DNA of 64,000 nt from Marinobacter sp. F4216 (GTDB lineage Bacteria > Pseudomonadota > Gammaproteobacteria > Pseudomonadales > Oleiphilaceae), in the NCBI RefSeq assembly GCF_019931195.1, contig NZ_JAIOUO010000002.1, forward strand, positions 806,001 through 870,000, in the 5' to 3' direction. Shown here piece by piece: positions 21,088 through 29,021 of this stretch (the stretch's first letter is position 1; every line of letters begins with the position of its first letter). Below the pieces are notes generated by a model. It was not told the origin of the DNA, did no database searches, and worked only from the letters and a program-made list of their open reading frames with translations. The translations under genes were made by a program, and so were the position numbers.

Positions 21088-22794
21088 ATGGTTCAGTCGT
21101 CTTTAGCGACGAAATCCCAGTCGTTTGATCTGGTCAAAAGTGAAATAGAGCAGACCATCAAGCAGGCAGAATCCAGTTTGGAACGCTTCCAGGAGAACCG
21201 CGAAAGCGGGGAAGATCTCCAGAACTGCGTCGATTTTATCAATCAGCTGAGGGGGATTTTCGTTCTGGTGGAGCTGCGGGGCGGGGCTTTGCTTTGCCAG
21301 GAAGCCGTGTCCATGGCCAATGATGTTCCCGTTGGTGCAAACGACGACAAGAACATCCTCCTGACGACCCTGAACAGCGCTCTGTTTATTCTTCGCCGGT
21401 ATGTGGAGTACTACCACCAGCAGCGGGCGGATCATCCTGAGCTGCTTTTGCCTGTGATCAACGACCTCCGTGAAGCCCGGCGGGAAAAACCCTATCCCGA
21501 ATCCGTTTTCTTTGACGTAGACGTCAAAAACCAGCCTGATTTTTGCTCGGGCATGCCCATCGATCCGTTTAGCGGCAGCGAGTCAGAATACGAAATCATG
21601 GCCCGTCGCATGCGCCTTACGTTTCAGGTGGCACTGCTTGGCATACTGAAAGAACGTAACGAGGTTGTCAGCAAGAAGCTGATTGGCCGGTCGGCCCGCG
21701 GGTTTGCTCGCTTGTGTTCCGGTGCGCCCATGGGGCAGATGTGGTGTCTTGTGTCTGTGGTGGCCGATACCATGCTGGATCGGGCCATGGGGTTCAACAA
21801 GGCCCGCAAACGCATGCTCATGCGTATCGAAAAATACGCCCGTGAGGTGGTGTACGTAGGTAAGGTGGCAACCGCCAAGCAGGCTCCGGACTCGTTGATT
21901 CGGGACCTGATTTACCTGCTGTACCGCAGCGGGTCGGGTAATCCGGAAGTCACCCGTGTTTTGTCATCGTACCGTCTGGCGCCTGCCGATTTCACCGATT
22001 CCCTGTTGGAAAGCCATGCCCGTCGGTTGTACGGCCCGGGCAGTGATGTTCTCAAATCGCTCTCGGAGGCGCTTCAGGACGAGCTGAATCAGTTGAAGGA
22101 CAAACTCGATATCATCGAGCGTGGTATCGAGCCTGATCTGGCGGAACTGTCGTCCATTGCCGAAGCGCTTGATCGCCTCGCCAACACGCTGGTCATGCTG
22201 GACCTGAACAAGTTGGCAGGTGTTGCCCGGGAGGAGGCCACCCGTCTGCGCAAATGGGAGGCAGACTCCAAGCTGCCGGAGGATGACGAACTCTATCGCC
22301 TGGCCAGTTCCGTACTGAGTATTGAGGACGCGGTCACACAGATCGTCAGTCGGGGCATCACCTCTGAAACTGATGCTCTGGCTGCAGCGAAGAAGAGCCA
22401 GGATGAATCGGTTTATCTGCGCGAAGCGCTGTTTGTTGTGGCTGATGAAGCACGAAGCGCGCTTACGCTGGCAAAGCGAGCGATTACCGCGTTTGTTGAA
22501 TCTGATTACGACAAGCTTCACCTCGCCAACCTGCCGGGCACCTTGCATAGTATTTGGGGCGGCCTGCAGATGGTGGATGACCCGGCCGCAGCAAATGTTC
22601 TGCAACGGGTAGCTGGCTCGATCAAGGATCAACTGCTTGAAGGACGTGAAGCGCCTTCCTCCCAGGTTCTGGAAGCATTGGCCGATGCGCTGACGTCGAT
22701 GGAATATTACATCGAAAGCATTGGTCAGCGTGAAGACAAGAATCAGGATCTCCTGAAGCTGGCTACCAGCTCGCTGGACGATGTAGGTCTCTAG
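21088..22794 (+). CDS. fimL: FimL-like regulator (ChpA N-terminus homologue)
   Basis: A 568-residue, largely helical cytosolic protein resembling the N-terminal part of the pilus chemotaxis kinase ChpA without a phosphorylatable Hpt histidine motif. This matches FimL. In P. aeruginosa FimL links the Chp system to cAMP/Vfr signalling and supports type IV pilus twitching. Helical blocks include an N-terminal Hpt-like bundle (about residues 10-120) and a second region at about 330-560. AGGA lies 7 nt before the ATG. The gene order dnaQ ... fimL ... SCP2-sohB parallels P. aeruginosa from memory. No pil or chp genes lie in the window. Confidence 0.8.
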   Translation: MVQSSLATKSQSFDLVKSEIEQTIKQAESSLERFQENRESGEDLQNCVDFINQLRGIFVLVELRGGALLCQEAVSMANDVPVGANDDKNILLTTLNSALFILRRYVEYYHQQRADHPELLLPVINDLREARREKPYPESVFFDVDVKNQPDFCSGMPIDPFSGSESEYEIMARRMRLTFQVALLGILKERNEVVSKKLIGRSARGFARLCSGAPMGQMWCLVSVVADTMLDRAMGFNKARKRMLMRIEKYAREVVYVGKVATAKQAPDSLIRDLIYLLYRSGSGNPEVTRVLSSYRLAPADFTDSLLESHARRLYGPGSDVLKSLSEALQDELNQLKDKLDIIERGIEPDLAELSSIAEALDRLANTLVMLDLNKLAGVAREEATRLRKWEADSKLPEDDELYRLASSVLSIEDAVTQIVSRGITSETDALAAAKKSQDESVYLREALFVVADEARSALTLAKRAITAFVESDYDKLHLANLPGTLHSIWGGLQMVDDPAAANVLQRVAGSIKDQLLEGREAPSSQVLEALADALTSMEYYIESIGQREDKNQDLLKLATSSLDDVGL

Positions 22795-22799
22795 AGTTT

Positions 22800-23441
22800 A
22801 TGTCCCAGGAGTTTTCGACCATTCTGCTCGCCGCCGTGGGTGCGGTTCTGTTTGTTGGTGGCCTGCTGTTTTTCCTGCGACCGAGCTGGTTGCTGGGCTG
22901 GCTCAAGGGCATGGCCGTTTTCGGAATCATGGCCATAGGTGGCTACCTGCTGGTCATCGCGTTAAACCTCTACGACTATCAGTCCCTCTCCGGCATGCAG
23001 ACCGTCGCCAGCGTTTCCACTCAGGAGCAGGGCGATCAGCGCTGGGGCGTAGCCTTCGAGTTGGTTGGGCAGGAACCGGTGGTGGCATCACTTCGGGGGG
23101 ATCAGTGGCAAGTTGATGCCCGGATCATCCGCTTCACTGGCCCGCTGCGCTGGCTGGGTATCGGGCCGGCCTATCGTCTGGAGCGGCTGGGAGGGCGCTA
23201 TACCTCGCTGGAGCAGGAGCGCAGCAATCCAAGGTCGGTGATTGGCCTGAACGATGCCGTATGGGTAGATCTCTGGGAACTGGATCGGCAGTTCGACTTA
23301 CCCTTCGTGGAGGGGGTTTATGGTAACGCCACCTTCATGCCCATGAGAGATGGTGCGGTTTTCGATGTCCGGCTCTCCGGTTCCGGTCTGGTTGCGGTGC
23401 CGGCGAATGAAGAAGCGCACAAGGCGGTTCAGTACTGGTAA
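22800..23441 (+). CDS. Conserved two-TM membrane protein of unknown function
   Basis: A 213-residue protein with two N-terminal transmembrane segments (about residues 7-27 and 37-57). A soluble, mostly beta-looking domain of about 150 residues follows, containing RWGVAFELVGQEP and IRFTGPLRWLGIGPAYRLERL. Relatives in pseudomonads are often labelled, without evidence, as efflux-related. It starts 5 bp after fimL and is probably co-transcribed with it, which hints at a surface or envelope role. A strong terminator follows the stop. I do not recognise a functional domain. Confidence 0.8.
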   Translation: MSQEFSTILLAAVGAVLFVGGLLFFLRPSWLLGWLKGMAVFGIMAIGGYLLVIALNLYDYQSLSGMQTVASVSTQEQGDQRWGVAFELVGQEPVVASLRGDQWQVDARIIRFTGPLRWLGIGPAYRLERLGGRYTSLEQERSNPRSVIGLNDAVWVDLWELDRQFDLPFVEGVYGNATFMPMRDGAVFDVRLSGSGLVAVPANEEAHKAVQYW

Positions 23442-23465
23442 TGCCCAGGCGACCTGAACAGATAC

Positions 23466-23496
23466 AAAAAAGCCTGCGCATAGCGCAGGCTTTTTT
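23466..23496. terminator. Bidirectional terminator between fimL operon and SCP2 gene
   Basis: AAAAAAGCCTGCGC, loop ATA, GCGCAGGCTTTTTT. It serves the + strand fimL-membrane protein pair and the convergent - strand SCP2 gene. Confidence 0.94.
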
Positions 23497-23513
23497 CGTT
23501 AAGAGGGCAGCAA

Positions 23514-23828
23514 TCAGCCCATCTTGAACAGCTCGCCCAGCTTGGTGGCCAGCATCATGTCGCCTTCAGCGCGCAGTTGGCCAGCCATGAATGCCTGCAT
23601 GCCGTCGGTTTCGCCAGAGACGATGCCGTGCAGGGTTTCGGAGCTCATGATCAGGGTCACGGAAGGATCGTCGTGCTCGCCTTCCTGGACGTTGCAGGAG
23701 CCATCGTTGATCACAATGTGGTAGGTCTTGTCGTCTTCAACGTCGAACTGGAATACCAAGTCCAGGCCTTGCGCTGCGTCAGCGTTGAAGTTCTGTTCGA
23801 GTTGTTCGAATACCTGAGCTACAGACAT
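23514..23828 (-). CDS. SCP2 sterol-binding domain protein
   Basis: A 104-residue stand-alone SCP2 (sterol carrier protein 2) domain, a small lipid-binding fold. Typical features are the N-terminal helix SVAQVFEQLEQNF, the central strands DDPSVTLIMSSETLHGIVSG and the C-terminal GQLRAEGDMMLATKLGELF. The ATG at 23828 is preceded by a purine-rich GGGAAAG and gives the normal domain length; an in-frame upstream extension of 44 residues is unsupported. Ligand unknown; likely fatty acyl or other lipids. It sits next to sohB, as in P. aeruginosa. Confidence 0.88.
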   Translation of the reverse strand: MSVAQVFEQLEQNFNADAAQGLDLVFQFDVEDDKTYHIVINDGSCNVQEGEHDDPSVTLIMSSETLHGIVSGETDGMQAFMAGQLRAEGDMMLATKLGELFKMG

Positions 23829-24058
23829 TATCTTTCCCTTTTTAACTGGTTGTCTGGTGTTGGCGACGGCCTGGATGCCCCCTGGCAGGTGAGCCTGAAC
23901 GGGCGCTTTTGCATAGCCGACCTCGCATTCGACTTTATGGTTAGTGTCTAGTGGTGTCAAGCTCGATCGAACGCTTGTTTAAATAATTTCGCTCACCTTA
24001 TCAGCGTAAATTCGGTAAGTTACACTGTTACGCCCTGACTAGGTTACGGAGAAGCGCT

Positions 24059-25123
24059 TTGGAGTTTTTGACAGAGTACGGTTTATTCCTCGCCAAGGTT
24101 GTCACGTTTGTGGTGGCAGCTCTGGTGATTATCTCGGTGATTGTTTCCGCCGCCCATAAAGATCGGGACGATCACGGAGGAGATGGTGAGCTAAAAATCC
24201 GGAAGCTGAATGACAGCTATACCAAGTTGCGTGAGTCGATTCAGGCCCGACTGATGTCTGATGGTGAGCGAAAGGCAGCTGCCAAGGCGCGCAAAAAAGA
24301 AGAAAAGGCCAGAAAAAAAGCAGAGAAGGCAAAGGGCAAGCAGAGTGAACCGGTTAAAGAAGAGTCGGCCCGCGTGTTCGTGCTCGACTTTGACGGCGAT
24401 ATCAAGGCCAGTGACAACGACCAGTTGCGCCGCTCCATTACTGCGGTGTTGAGCATTGCCGATCCAGAGAAGGATGAAGTGGTTATCCGTCTCGAAAGCG
24501 GCGGCGGTCTGGTGCACGCCTATGGTCTGGCTGCGGCTCAGCTGGATCGCATCCGGGGAAAAGGCATTCGTTTGACCGCGTGTGTCGACAAAGTCGCAGC
24601 CAGCGGCGGATACATGATGGCCTGTGTCGCCGATCGTATCGTGGCGTCGCCCTTTGCCGTGCTGGGCTCCATCGGGGTGGTGGCACAGCTTCCGAATTTT
24701 CATCGACTTCTGAAGAAGAACGACGTCGACGTCGAGGTGCTGACAGCCGGTGAGCACAAGCGGACGCTGACCATGTTCGGAGAAAATACCGAAAAGGGAC
24801 GCGAGAAATTCCTTGCCGATCTGGAAGACACCCACGTGTTGTTCAAGGAGTACGTGAGCGAGCGTCGGCCAGAGGTTGATATTGCCGAGGTGGCTAATGG
24901 CGATATCTGGTTTGGCAGTCGGGCCCTTGAGGTGAAGCTGATTGACGAGATCAAGACCTCCGACGAATATCTGATTGAAGCCTGCGACCGGGCCGACGTA
25001 GTCTCAGTATCTTATCAGCGTAAACGGTCACTGGCCGAGAAGCTGGGGCTCGCCACGAGTGCAGCCCTGGAGCATTCGGTCTGGCGGCTGCTGAGCGCGT
25101 TGCGGAAACAAAACATCCAATAG
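24059..25123 (+). CDS. sohB: Inner-membrane peptidase SohB (S49 family)
   Basis: Signal-peptide-peptidase-like serine protease with an N-terminal membrane anchor (residues about 8-30). A Lys/Glu/Arg-rich coiled segment (about 60-98) follows, then the ClpP-like fold. The catalytic Ser-Lys dyad is seen as Ser in AASGGYMMACVADR and Lys in GEHKRTL. The start is a TTG at 24059: GGAG lies 7 nt upstream, and homologues begin with the same MEFLxEYGLFLAK, with no ATG nearby. Length is 354 residues. In E. coli sohB is a multicopy suppressor of a degP (htrA) mutant. Confidence 0.94.
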   Translation: MEFLTEYGLFLAKVVTFVVAALVIISVIVSAAHKDRDDHGGDGELKIRKLNDSYTKLRESIQARLMSDGERKAAAKARKKEEKARKKAEKAKGKQSEPVKEESARVFVLDFDGDIKASDNDQLRRSITAVLSIADPEKDEVVIRLESGGGLVHAYGLAAAQLDRIRGKGIRLTACVDKVAASGGYMMACVADRIVASPFAVLGSIGVVAQLPNFHRLLKKNDVDVEVLTAGEHKRTLTMFGENTEKGREKFLADLEDTHVLFKEYVSERRPEVDIAEVANGDIWFGSRALEVKLIDEIKTSDEYLIEACDRADVVSVSYQRKRSLAEKLGLATSAALEHSVWRLLSALRKQNIQ

Positions 25124-25151
25124 CCCATACAACGGAGAGGGGATTGTGACG

Positions 25152-26144
25152 ATGAGTACTGACTACAAGGCTTGGCGGGTAGAAGAGCAAGGTGGCGATT
25201 ACGTAGGCTCCGAGAAGACCCTGAATACAGGGGATCTGCCCGAGGGCGAAGTACTGATCCGGGTGTCTCATTCTTCCCTGAACTACAAGGATGCATTGTC
25301 GGCGTCCGGCAACAAGGGCGTGACTCGTAACTTTCCCCACACTCCAGGCATAGATGCGGCGGGCGAGGTGGTCGAGTCTTCCTCGGACTCAATCACTGCC
25401 GGCTCGCCCGTGATTGTCACCGGCTACGACCTGGGCATGAACACCGATGGTGGTTTTGGCGAATACATCCGGGTGCCGGCAGCTTGGTGCGTTCCAATGC
25501 CTGCAGGCTGGGATGCCCGCACCGCCATGATTTACGGCACAGCCGGTCTGACCGCTGGCCTGTGCGTGCAAAAGTTGCTGAAGATGGGGGCTGCGCCGGA
25601 GCAGGGCGCTGTGGCGGTGTCCGGCGCCAGTGGTGCAGTGGGTAGCGTCGCGGTGGAACTGCTTTCAGGGTTGGGATTTGACGTGGTAGCGATCAGTGGT
25701 AAAGCAGACCACGCAGAAGACCTGAAAGCGCTGGGAGCCAAAGACGTGGTGGGCCGGGACACTCTGATCCAGGAAAAGAAACCCCTGCTCAAGCCTGTTT
25801 TTGCCAATGCCGTGGATACCGTGGGCGGGACGCCTCTGGCGGAGATGCTCAAGCAGGTGAAGCCAGGAGGTTCGGTTTCCTGCTGCGGCCTGGTCGCCGG
25901 TCCTCAGCTTGAGACGACGGTGCTGCCGTTTATTCTTCGGGGCGTCAATCTGCTGGGTGTCGATTCGGTGGAAATACCGCTGGCGGATAAGGTATCGGTT
26001 TGGGAGAAGTTCGCGGGAGAGTGGGCCTGTTCGAAAACCGAGGCTTCGGCCCGGGATATTGGCCGGGCCGAACTTGATGGAGCGCTCAAGGCGTTCCTGA
26101 AGGGTGAATCCGCCGGTAAGATCGTGCTTGACCACAGCAAGTAA
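25152..26144 (+). CDS. acuI: Zinc-free NADPH oxidoreductase, YhdH/YhfP (acrylyl-CoA reductase AcuI) family
   Basis: MDR-superfamily enzyme of 330 residues. The YhdH-type signatures are present: SSLNYKDALSASGNKGVTR, HTPGIDAAGEVV and the nucleotide-binding VSGASGAVGSVAVELL. The structural zinc cysteines of alcohol dehydrogenases are missing, as in this family. AcuI homologues reduce acryloyl-CoA to propionyl-CoA in DMSP catabolism, but substrate cannot be read from sequence. The start is either ATG 25152 or GTG 25146, both served by GGAGAGGGG. It follows sohB by 28 bp and ends at a strong terminator. Confidence 0.85.
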   Translation: MSTDYKAWRVEEQGGDYVGSEKTLNTGDLPEGEVLIRVSHSSLNYKDALSASGNKGVTRNFPHTPGIDAAGEVVESSSDSITAGSPVIVTGYDLGMNTDGGFGEYIRVPAAWCVPMPAGWDARTAMIYGTAGLTAGLCVQKLLKMGAAPEQGAVAVSGASGAVGSVAVELLSGLGFDVVAISGKADHAEDLKALGAKDVVGRDTLIQEKKPLLKPVFANAVDTVGGTPLAEMLKQVKPGGSVSCCGLVAGPQLETTVLPFILRGVNLLGVDSVEIPLADKVSVWEKFAGEWACSKTEASARDIGRAELDGALKAFLKGESAGKIVLDHSK

Positions 26145-26161
26145 ATCGGGAAAACAAGCAT

Positions 26162-26191
26162 AAAAAAGCCTGTCAGTTGACAGGCTTTTTT
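26162..26191. terminator. Bidirectional terminator between oxidoreductase and DUF934 gene
   Basis: AAAAAAGCCTGTCA, short loop, TGACAGGCTTTTTTT. It stops the + strand sohB-acuI transcript and the convergent cysI-DUF934 transcript. Confidence 0.93.
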
Positions 26192-26208
26192 TCGTTTCGC
26201 GTGCGCTG

Positions 26209-26712
26209 TTATCCGGCGCGACGTCGGAACAGTGGGGTATCGGTATCCGTTGCGGCCTGATAGCCCTGGCTGAAGAAACCCAGGCATCTGGCGGCTTTCT
26301 GGATATCCTTGTCCGGACGCAGGGCGTAGGCATCAAACCCGCAGCGCTTCATGAACTGCAGCTGGTCAAGCAGAACATCGCCAATGGCCCGGAGTTCGTT
26401 CTGATAGCCCATGCGCTCCCGAAGAAGCCGGCCAATGCTGTAGCCACGGCCATCGGTGAATTTTGGGAAGTTAACCGCTATGACGGTGAGTTCGTTGACC
26501 TTGTCTCCCAGGGTTTCGGGTTCCTGATGGCTGTCGAACCACACACCGATGTCCTCACGGCCCGCGTACCGCTCGTAGCCTGCCAGCCAGAGATCAACCG
26601 GAATGAGTGCTTTCTGGTTGGGAGGGTTGAGCGAGTCTCCGTCCTCGGGGCGCGAAACCACAACCCAGTCATCCTGTTTGATGCTGCCGTCCTGCAATAC
26701 GATATCAGGCAT
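26209..26712 (-). CDS. DUF934 family protein, partner of CysI
   Basis: A 167-residue protein of family DUF934, almost always encoded directly after a CysI-type sulfite reductase in proteobacteria. The family core is visible: VDLWLAGYERYAGREDIGVW, FPKFTDGRGYSIGRLLRERMGY and LRAIGDVLLDQLQFMKRCGFDA. The function is unproven; its fixed linkage suggests a role in sulfite reduction, such as electron supply or assembly. The ATG at 26712 lies inside the cysI stop region (8-nt overlap), implying coupled translation. Six N-terminal beta-like residues precede the conserved Trp-containing IKQDDW. Confidence 0.88.
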   Translation of the reverse strand: MPDIVLQDGSIKQDDWVVVSRPEDGDSLNPPNQKALIPVDLWLAGYERYAGREDIGVWFDSHQEPETLGDKVNELTVIAVNFPKFTDGRGYSIGRLLRERMGYQNELRAIGDVLLDQLQFMKRCGFDAYALRPDKDIQKAARCLGFFSQGYQAATDTDTPLFRRRAG

Positions 26713-28357
26713 AAACGCGCTCCTTGAACGGGTCAATTCCAATGCGACGATAGGTGTCCAGGAAAGTCTCTTCCTCGGTACGCTTGTCAACGTACACATT
26801 GATGATGGTGGAAATTACATCCGGCATGGCTTCCCTGGCGAAAGACGGACCAAGGATCTTGCCAATCGAGGCATCGTGGTGCGAGGAGCCGCCCAGGCTG
26901 ATCTGATAGAACTCCTCGCCTTTCTTGTCCACGCCCAGCACACCGATATTGCCCACATGGTGATGACCACAGGCGTTCATGCAGCCAGAGATGTTGAGGT
27001 CGATGTTGCCCAGGTCGTAGAGATAATCCAGGTCATCGAACCGGCGCTGAATCGCTTCCGCAACCGGGATGGACTTGGCATTCGCCAGGGCGCAATAATC
27101 ACCGCCCGGGCAGCAGATCACGTCAGTCAGTGTGTTCAGGTTGGCCGTGCCGAAGCCCATGGGAACAATGGCCTGCCAGAGTTCGAACAGGCGATCCTGC
27201 CGGACGTCAGCCAGCACGACGTTCTGCTGGTGGGTCACTCGAATCTCACCGAAGCTGTACTCGTCGGCCAGGTCAGCAATCTGTTCCATCTGACGATCGG
27301 TAACGTCCCCCGGAGGCGTGCCGGTTTCCTTGATGGTCAGGTTCACTATGGCGTAACCCGTTTTTTTGTGGGTATCCACGTTGTGGGTGAGCCACTGATC
27401 GAAGGCGCGGTTTTCGAATCGCTGCCTGGCAAGAAGATCTGACGCGTTCTCGAGGCTTTCGTAGTCCGGCTCGGTAAAATATCCCTTGATGCGGTCAATC
27501 GCTTCGCGAGTGAGCTTGGTGGGGGAGTCCTTGATGTGCGCCCATTCGGCCTCGACTTTTTCCGCGAAGCCTTCAGGTGTCAGGGCTTTGACCAGAATCT
27601 TGATCCGGGCCTTGAACTTGTTATCCCGACGACCATAGCGGTTGTAGACGCGCAGTACGGCTTCCATGTACGTCAGCAGATCCAGTTCTGGCAGGAACTC
27701 CCTGATCACCGGTGCGACCATCGGTGTGCGGCCAAGGCCGCCGCCCACATGAACCCGAAAGCCAAGCTCGCCTGATTCGTTACGAACAATCTGCAGACCG
27801 ATATCGTGAACTTGAATGGCGGCCCGGTCGGTCTTTTCGGAGGCGTTTACGGCTACCTTGAACTTCCTCGGCAGGAAGGCAAACTCCGGGTGGAATGTGG
27901 ACCATTGACGAATGATTTCGCAGTAGGGGCGCGGGTCGGTAATTTCGTCTTCCTGCACACCCGCGAACTGGTCGGTGGTGGTATTCCGGATGCAGTTGCC
28001 GCTGGTCTGGTTGGCGTGCATTTCGACTTCCGCCAGTTCGGCAAGAATGTCCGGTACATCTTCAAGGTTCGGCCAGTTCAGCTGAACATTCTGGCGCGTG
28101 GTGAAGTGGGCGTAGCCCTTGTCGTAGTCACGGCTGATTCGCGCAAGACGACGTACCTGGTTCGAGCGCATCATGCCATAGGGCACCGCGATACGGAGCA
28201 TGGGCGCCAGGCGCTGAACGTAGAGACCATTCTGCAGGCGCAGTGGAAGGAACTCTTCCTCTGCCAACTCTCCTGCGAGGGCCCGGTCGGTCTGGTCTCG
28301 GAATTGGGCTACCCGTTCGGCGGCTATCTGCCGATCGTGCTCGTCGTATACGTACAT
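26705..28357 (-). CDS. cysI: Sulfite reductase, haemoprotein (ferredoxin-type CysI/NirA family)
   Basis: Six-electron reduction of sulfite to sulfide in assimilatory sulfur metabolism. The 550-residue protein has two nitrite/sulfite reductase ferredoxin-like halves. The sirohaem-[4Fe-4S] ligands are Cys416 and Cys422 (CPGGDYC) and Cys459 and Cys463 (CMNAC). It is the P. aeruginosa type that works without a CysJ flavoprotein gene next to it. Start MYVYDEHDRQ is the first available Met. The sirohaem precursor would come from CobA at 6.9 kb. About 280 bp of AT-rich non-coding DNA upstream may carry CysB-type control, which I cannot confirm. Confidence 0.93.
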   Translation of the reverse strand: MYVYDEHDRQIAAERVAQFRDQTDRALAGELAEEEFLPLRLQNGLYVQRLAPMLRIAVPYGMMRSNQVRRLARISRDYDKGYAHFTTRQNVQLNWPNLEDVPDILAELAEVEMHANQTSGNCIRNTTTDQFAGVQEDEITDPRPYCEIIRQWSTFHPEFAFLPRKFKVAVNASEKTDRAAIQVHDIGLQIVRNESGELGFRVHVGGGLGRTPMVAPVIREFLPELDLLTYMEAVLRVYNRYGRRDNKFKARIKILVKALTPEGFAEKVEAEWAHIKDSPTKLTREAIDRIKGYFTEPDYESLENASDLLARQRFENRAFDQWLTHNVDTHKKTGYAIVNLTIKETGTPPGDVTDRQMEQIADLADEYSFGEIRVTHQQNVVLADVRQDRLFELWQAIVPMGFGTANLNTLTDVICCPGGDYCALANAKSIPVAEAIQRRFDDLDYLYDLGNIDLNISGCMNACGHHHVGNIGVLGVDKKGEEFYQISLGGSSHHDASIGKILGPSFAREAMPDVISTIINVYVDKRTEEETFLDTYRRIGIDPFKERVYA

Positions 28358-28636
28358 AATGCGAGATCCTGCTCAAACTCATCAGTTGTATGCCCGGCTC
28401 GGGACCTCAAAGAGGGAGGATAAGGGCCGGGTCTTATAGCTTCATGGCAGGATATCACCGCGTATATATTTCTAAAATGATTATTTCCAAATATGTTTAT
28501 CGATTCAGGTGATATAGAAAGGCGGAAACTGGACGAATCGCCATTTGCTGTCTTAACTAATCTTTGTAAGGGCTAAGTCCTTCAGTTTCTGACAAAAATA
28601 AGTGCAAAAGACGCAGATTAATAAGAGGGTTGTGCG

Positions 28637-28741
28637 ATGAAAAAGACAGCGAGTTCAGACAGCCAGGTGGATGCGATTGCTTCGGTTCTTCTGGTGTTGT
28701 TGGTGGTGGCCTTCGCGGTGATGTGGGTATCCGGGCAGTAG
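28637..28741 (+). CDS. Small single-span membrane protein (34 residues)
   Basis: A 34-residue reading frame: a polar, lysine-containing N-terminus (MKKTASSDSQVDA), then one hydrophobic helix (IASVLLVLLVVAFAVMWV) and a short tail GQ. AAGAGGG lies 7 nt before the ATG, a strong ribosome site. The layout fits the many small membrane proteins that attach to larger complexes. It is divergent from cysI and ends 1 bp before the convergent DUF2970 stop. No family recognised. Confidence 0.6.
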   Translation: MKKTASSDSQVDAIASVLLVLLVVAFAVMWVSGQ

Positions 28742-28742
28742 T

Positions 28743-28979
28743 CTAACTGCCCGCAAGGACCATCTTGACAATCAGGATAAGCATAACGACGAAGCCAGCA
28801 GTAAACAGAATTCCGGCAATAATATAGGGCCAGGGGCTGCTACTGGCGAAATCCTCCTGCCGGCGCTTGTCCGACTGGACACCGAAGGCACCGGCCAGAA
28901 TGCTCTGAATGATTTTCAGAACCCCGGGCGATTCCGGGGTTGGCTTCGTTTTGCTTTCTCCATCATTCCCACTGTTCAT
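28743..28979 (-). CDS. DUF2970 family small membrane protein
   Basis: A 78-residue protein of family DUF2970: a charged N-terminus, the motif IIQSILAGAFGVQSDKRRQEDF, then a C-terminal transmembrane helix (about residues 50-73). The function is unknown. It lies 42 bp downstream of metH on the same strand and may be co-transcribed. Confidence 0.82.
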   Translation of the reverse strand: MNSGNDGESKTKPTPESPGVLKIIQSILAGAFGVQSDKRRQEDFASSSPWPYIIAGILFTAGFVVMLILIVKMVLAGS

Positions 28980-29021
28980 CCTGCATCCTTTAGTGGTGGG
29001 ATGTCTGTATGACCCGCGGGG

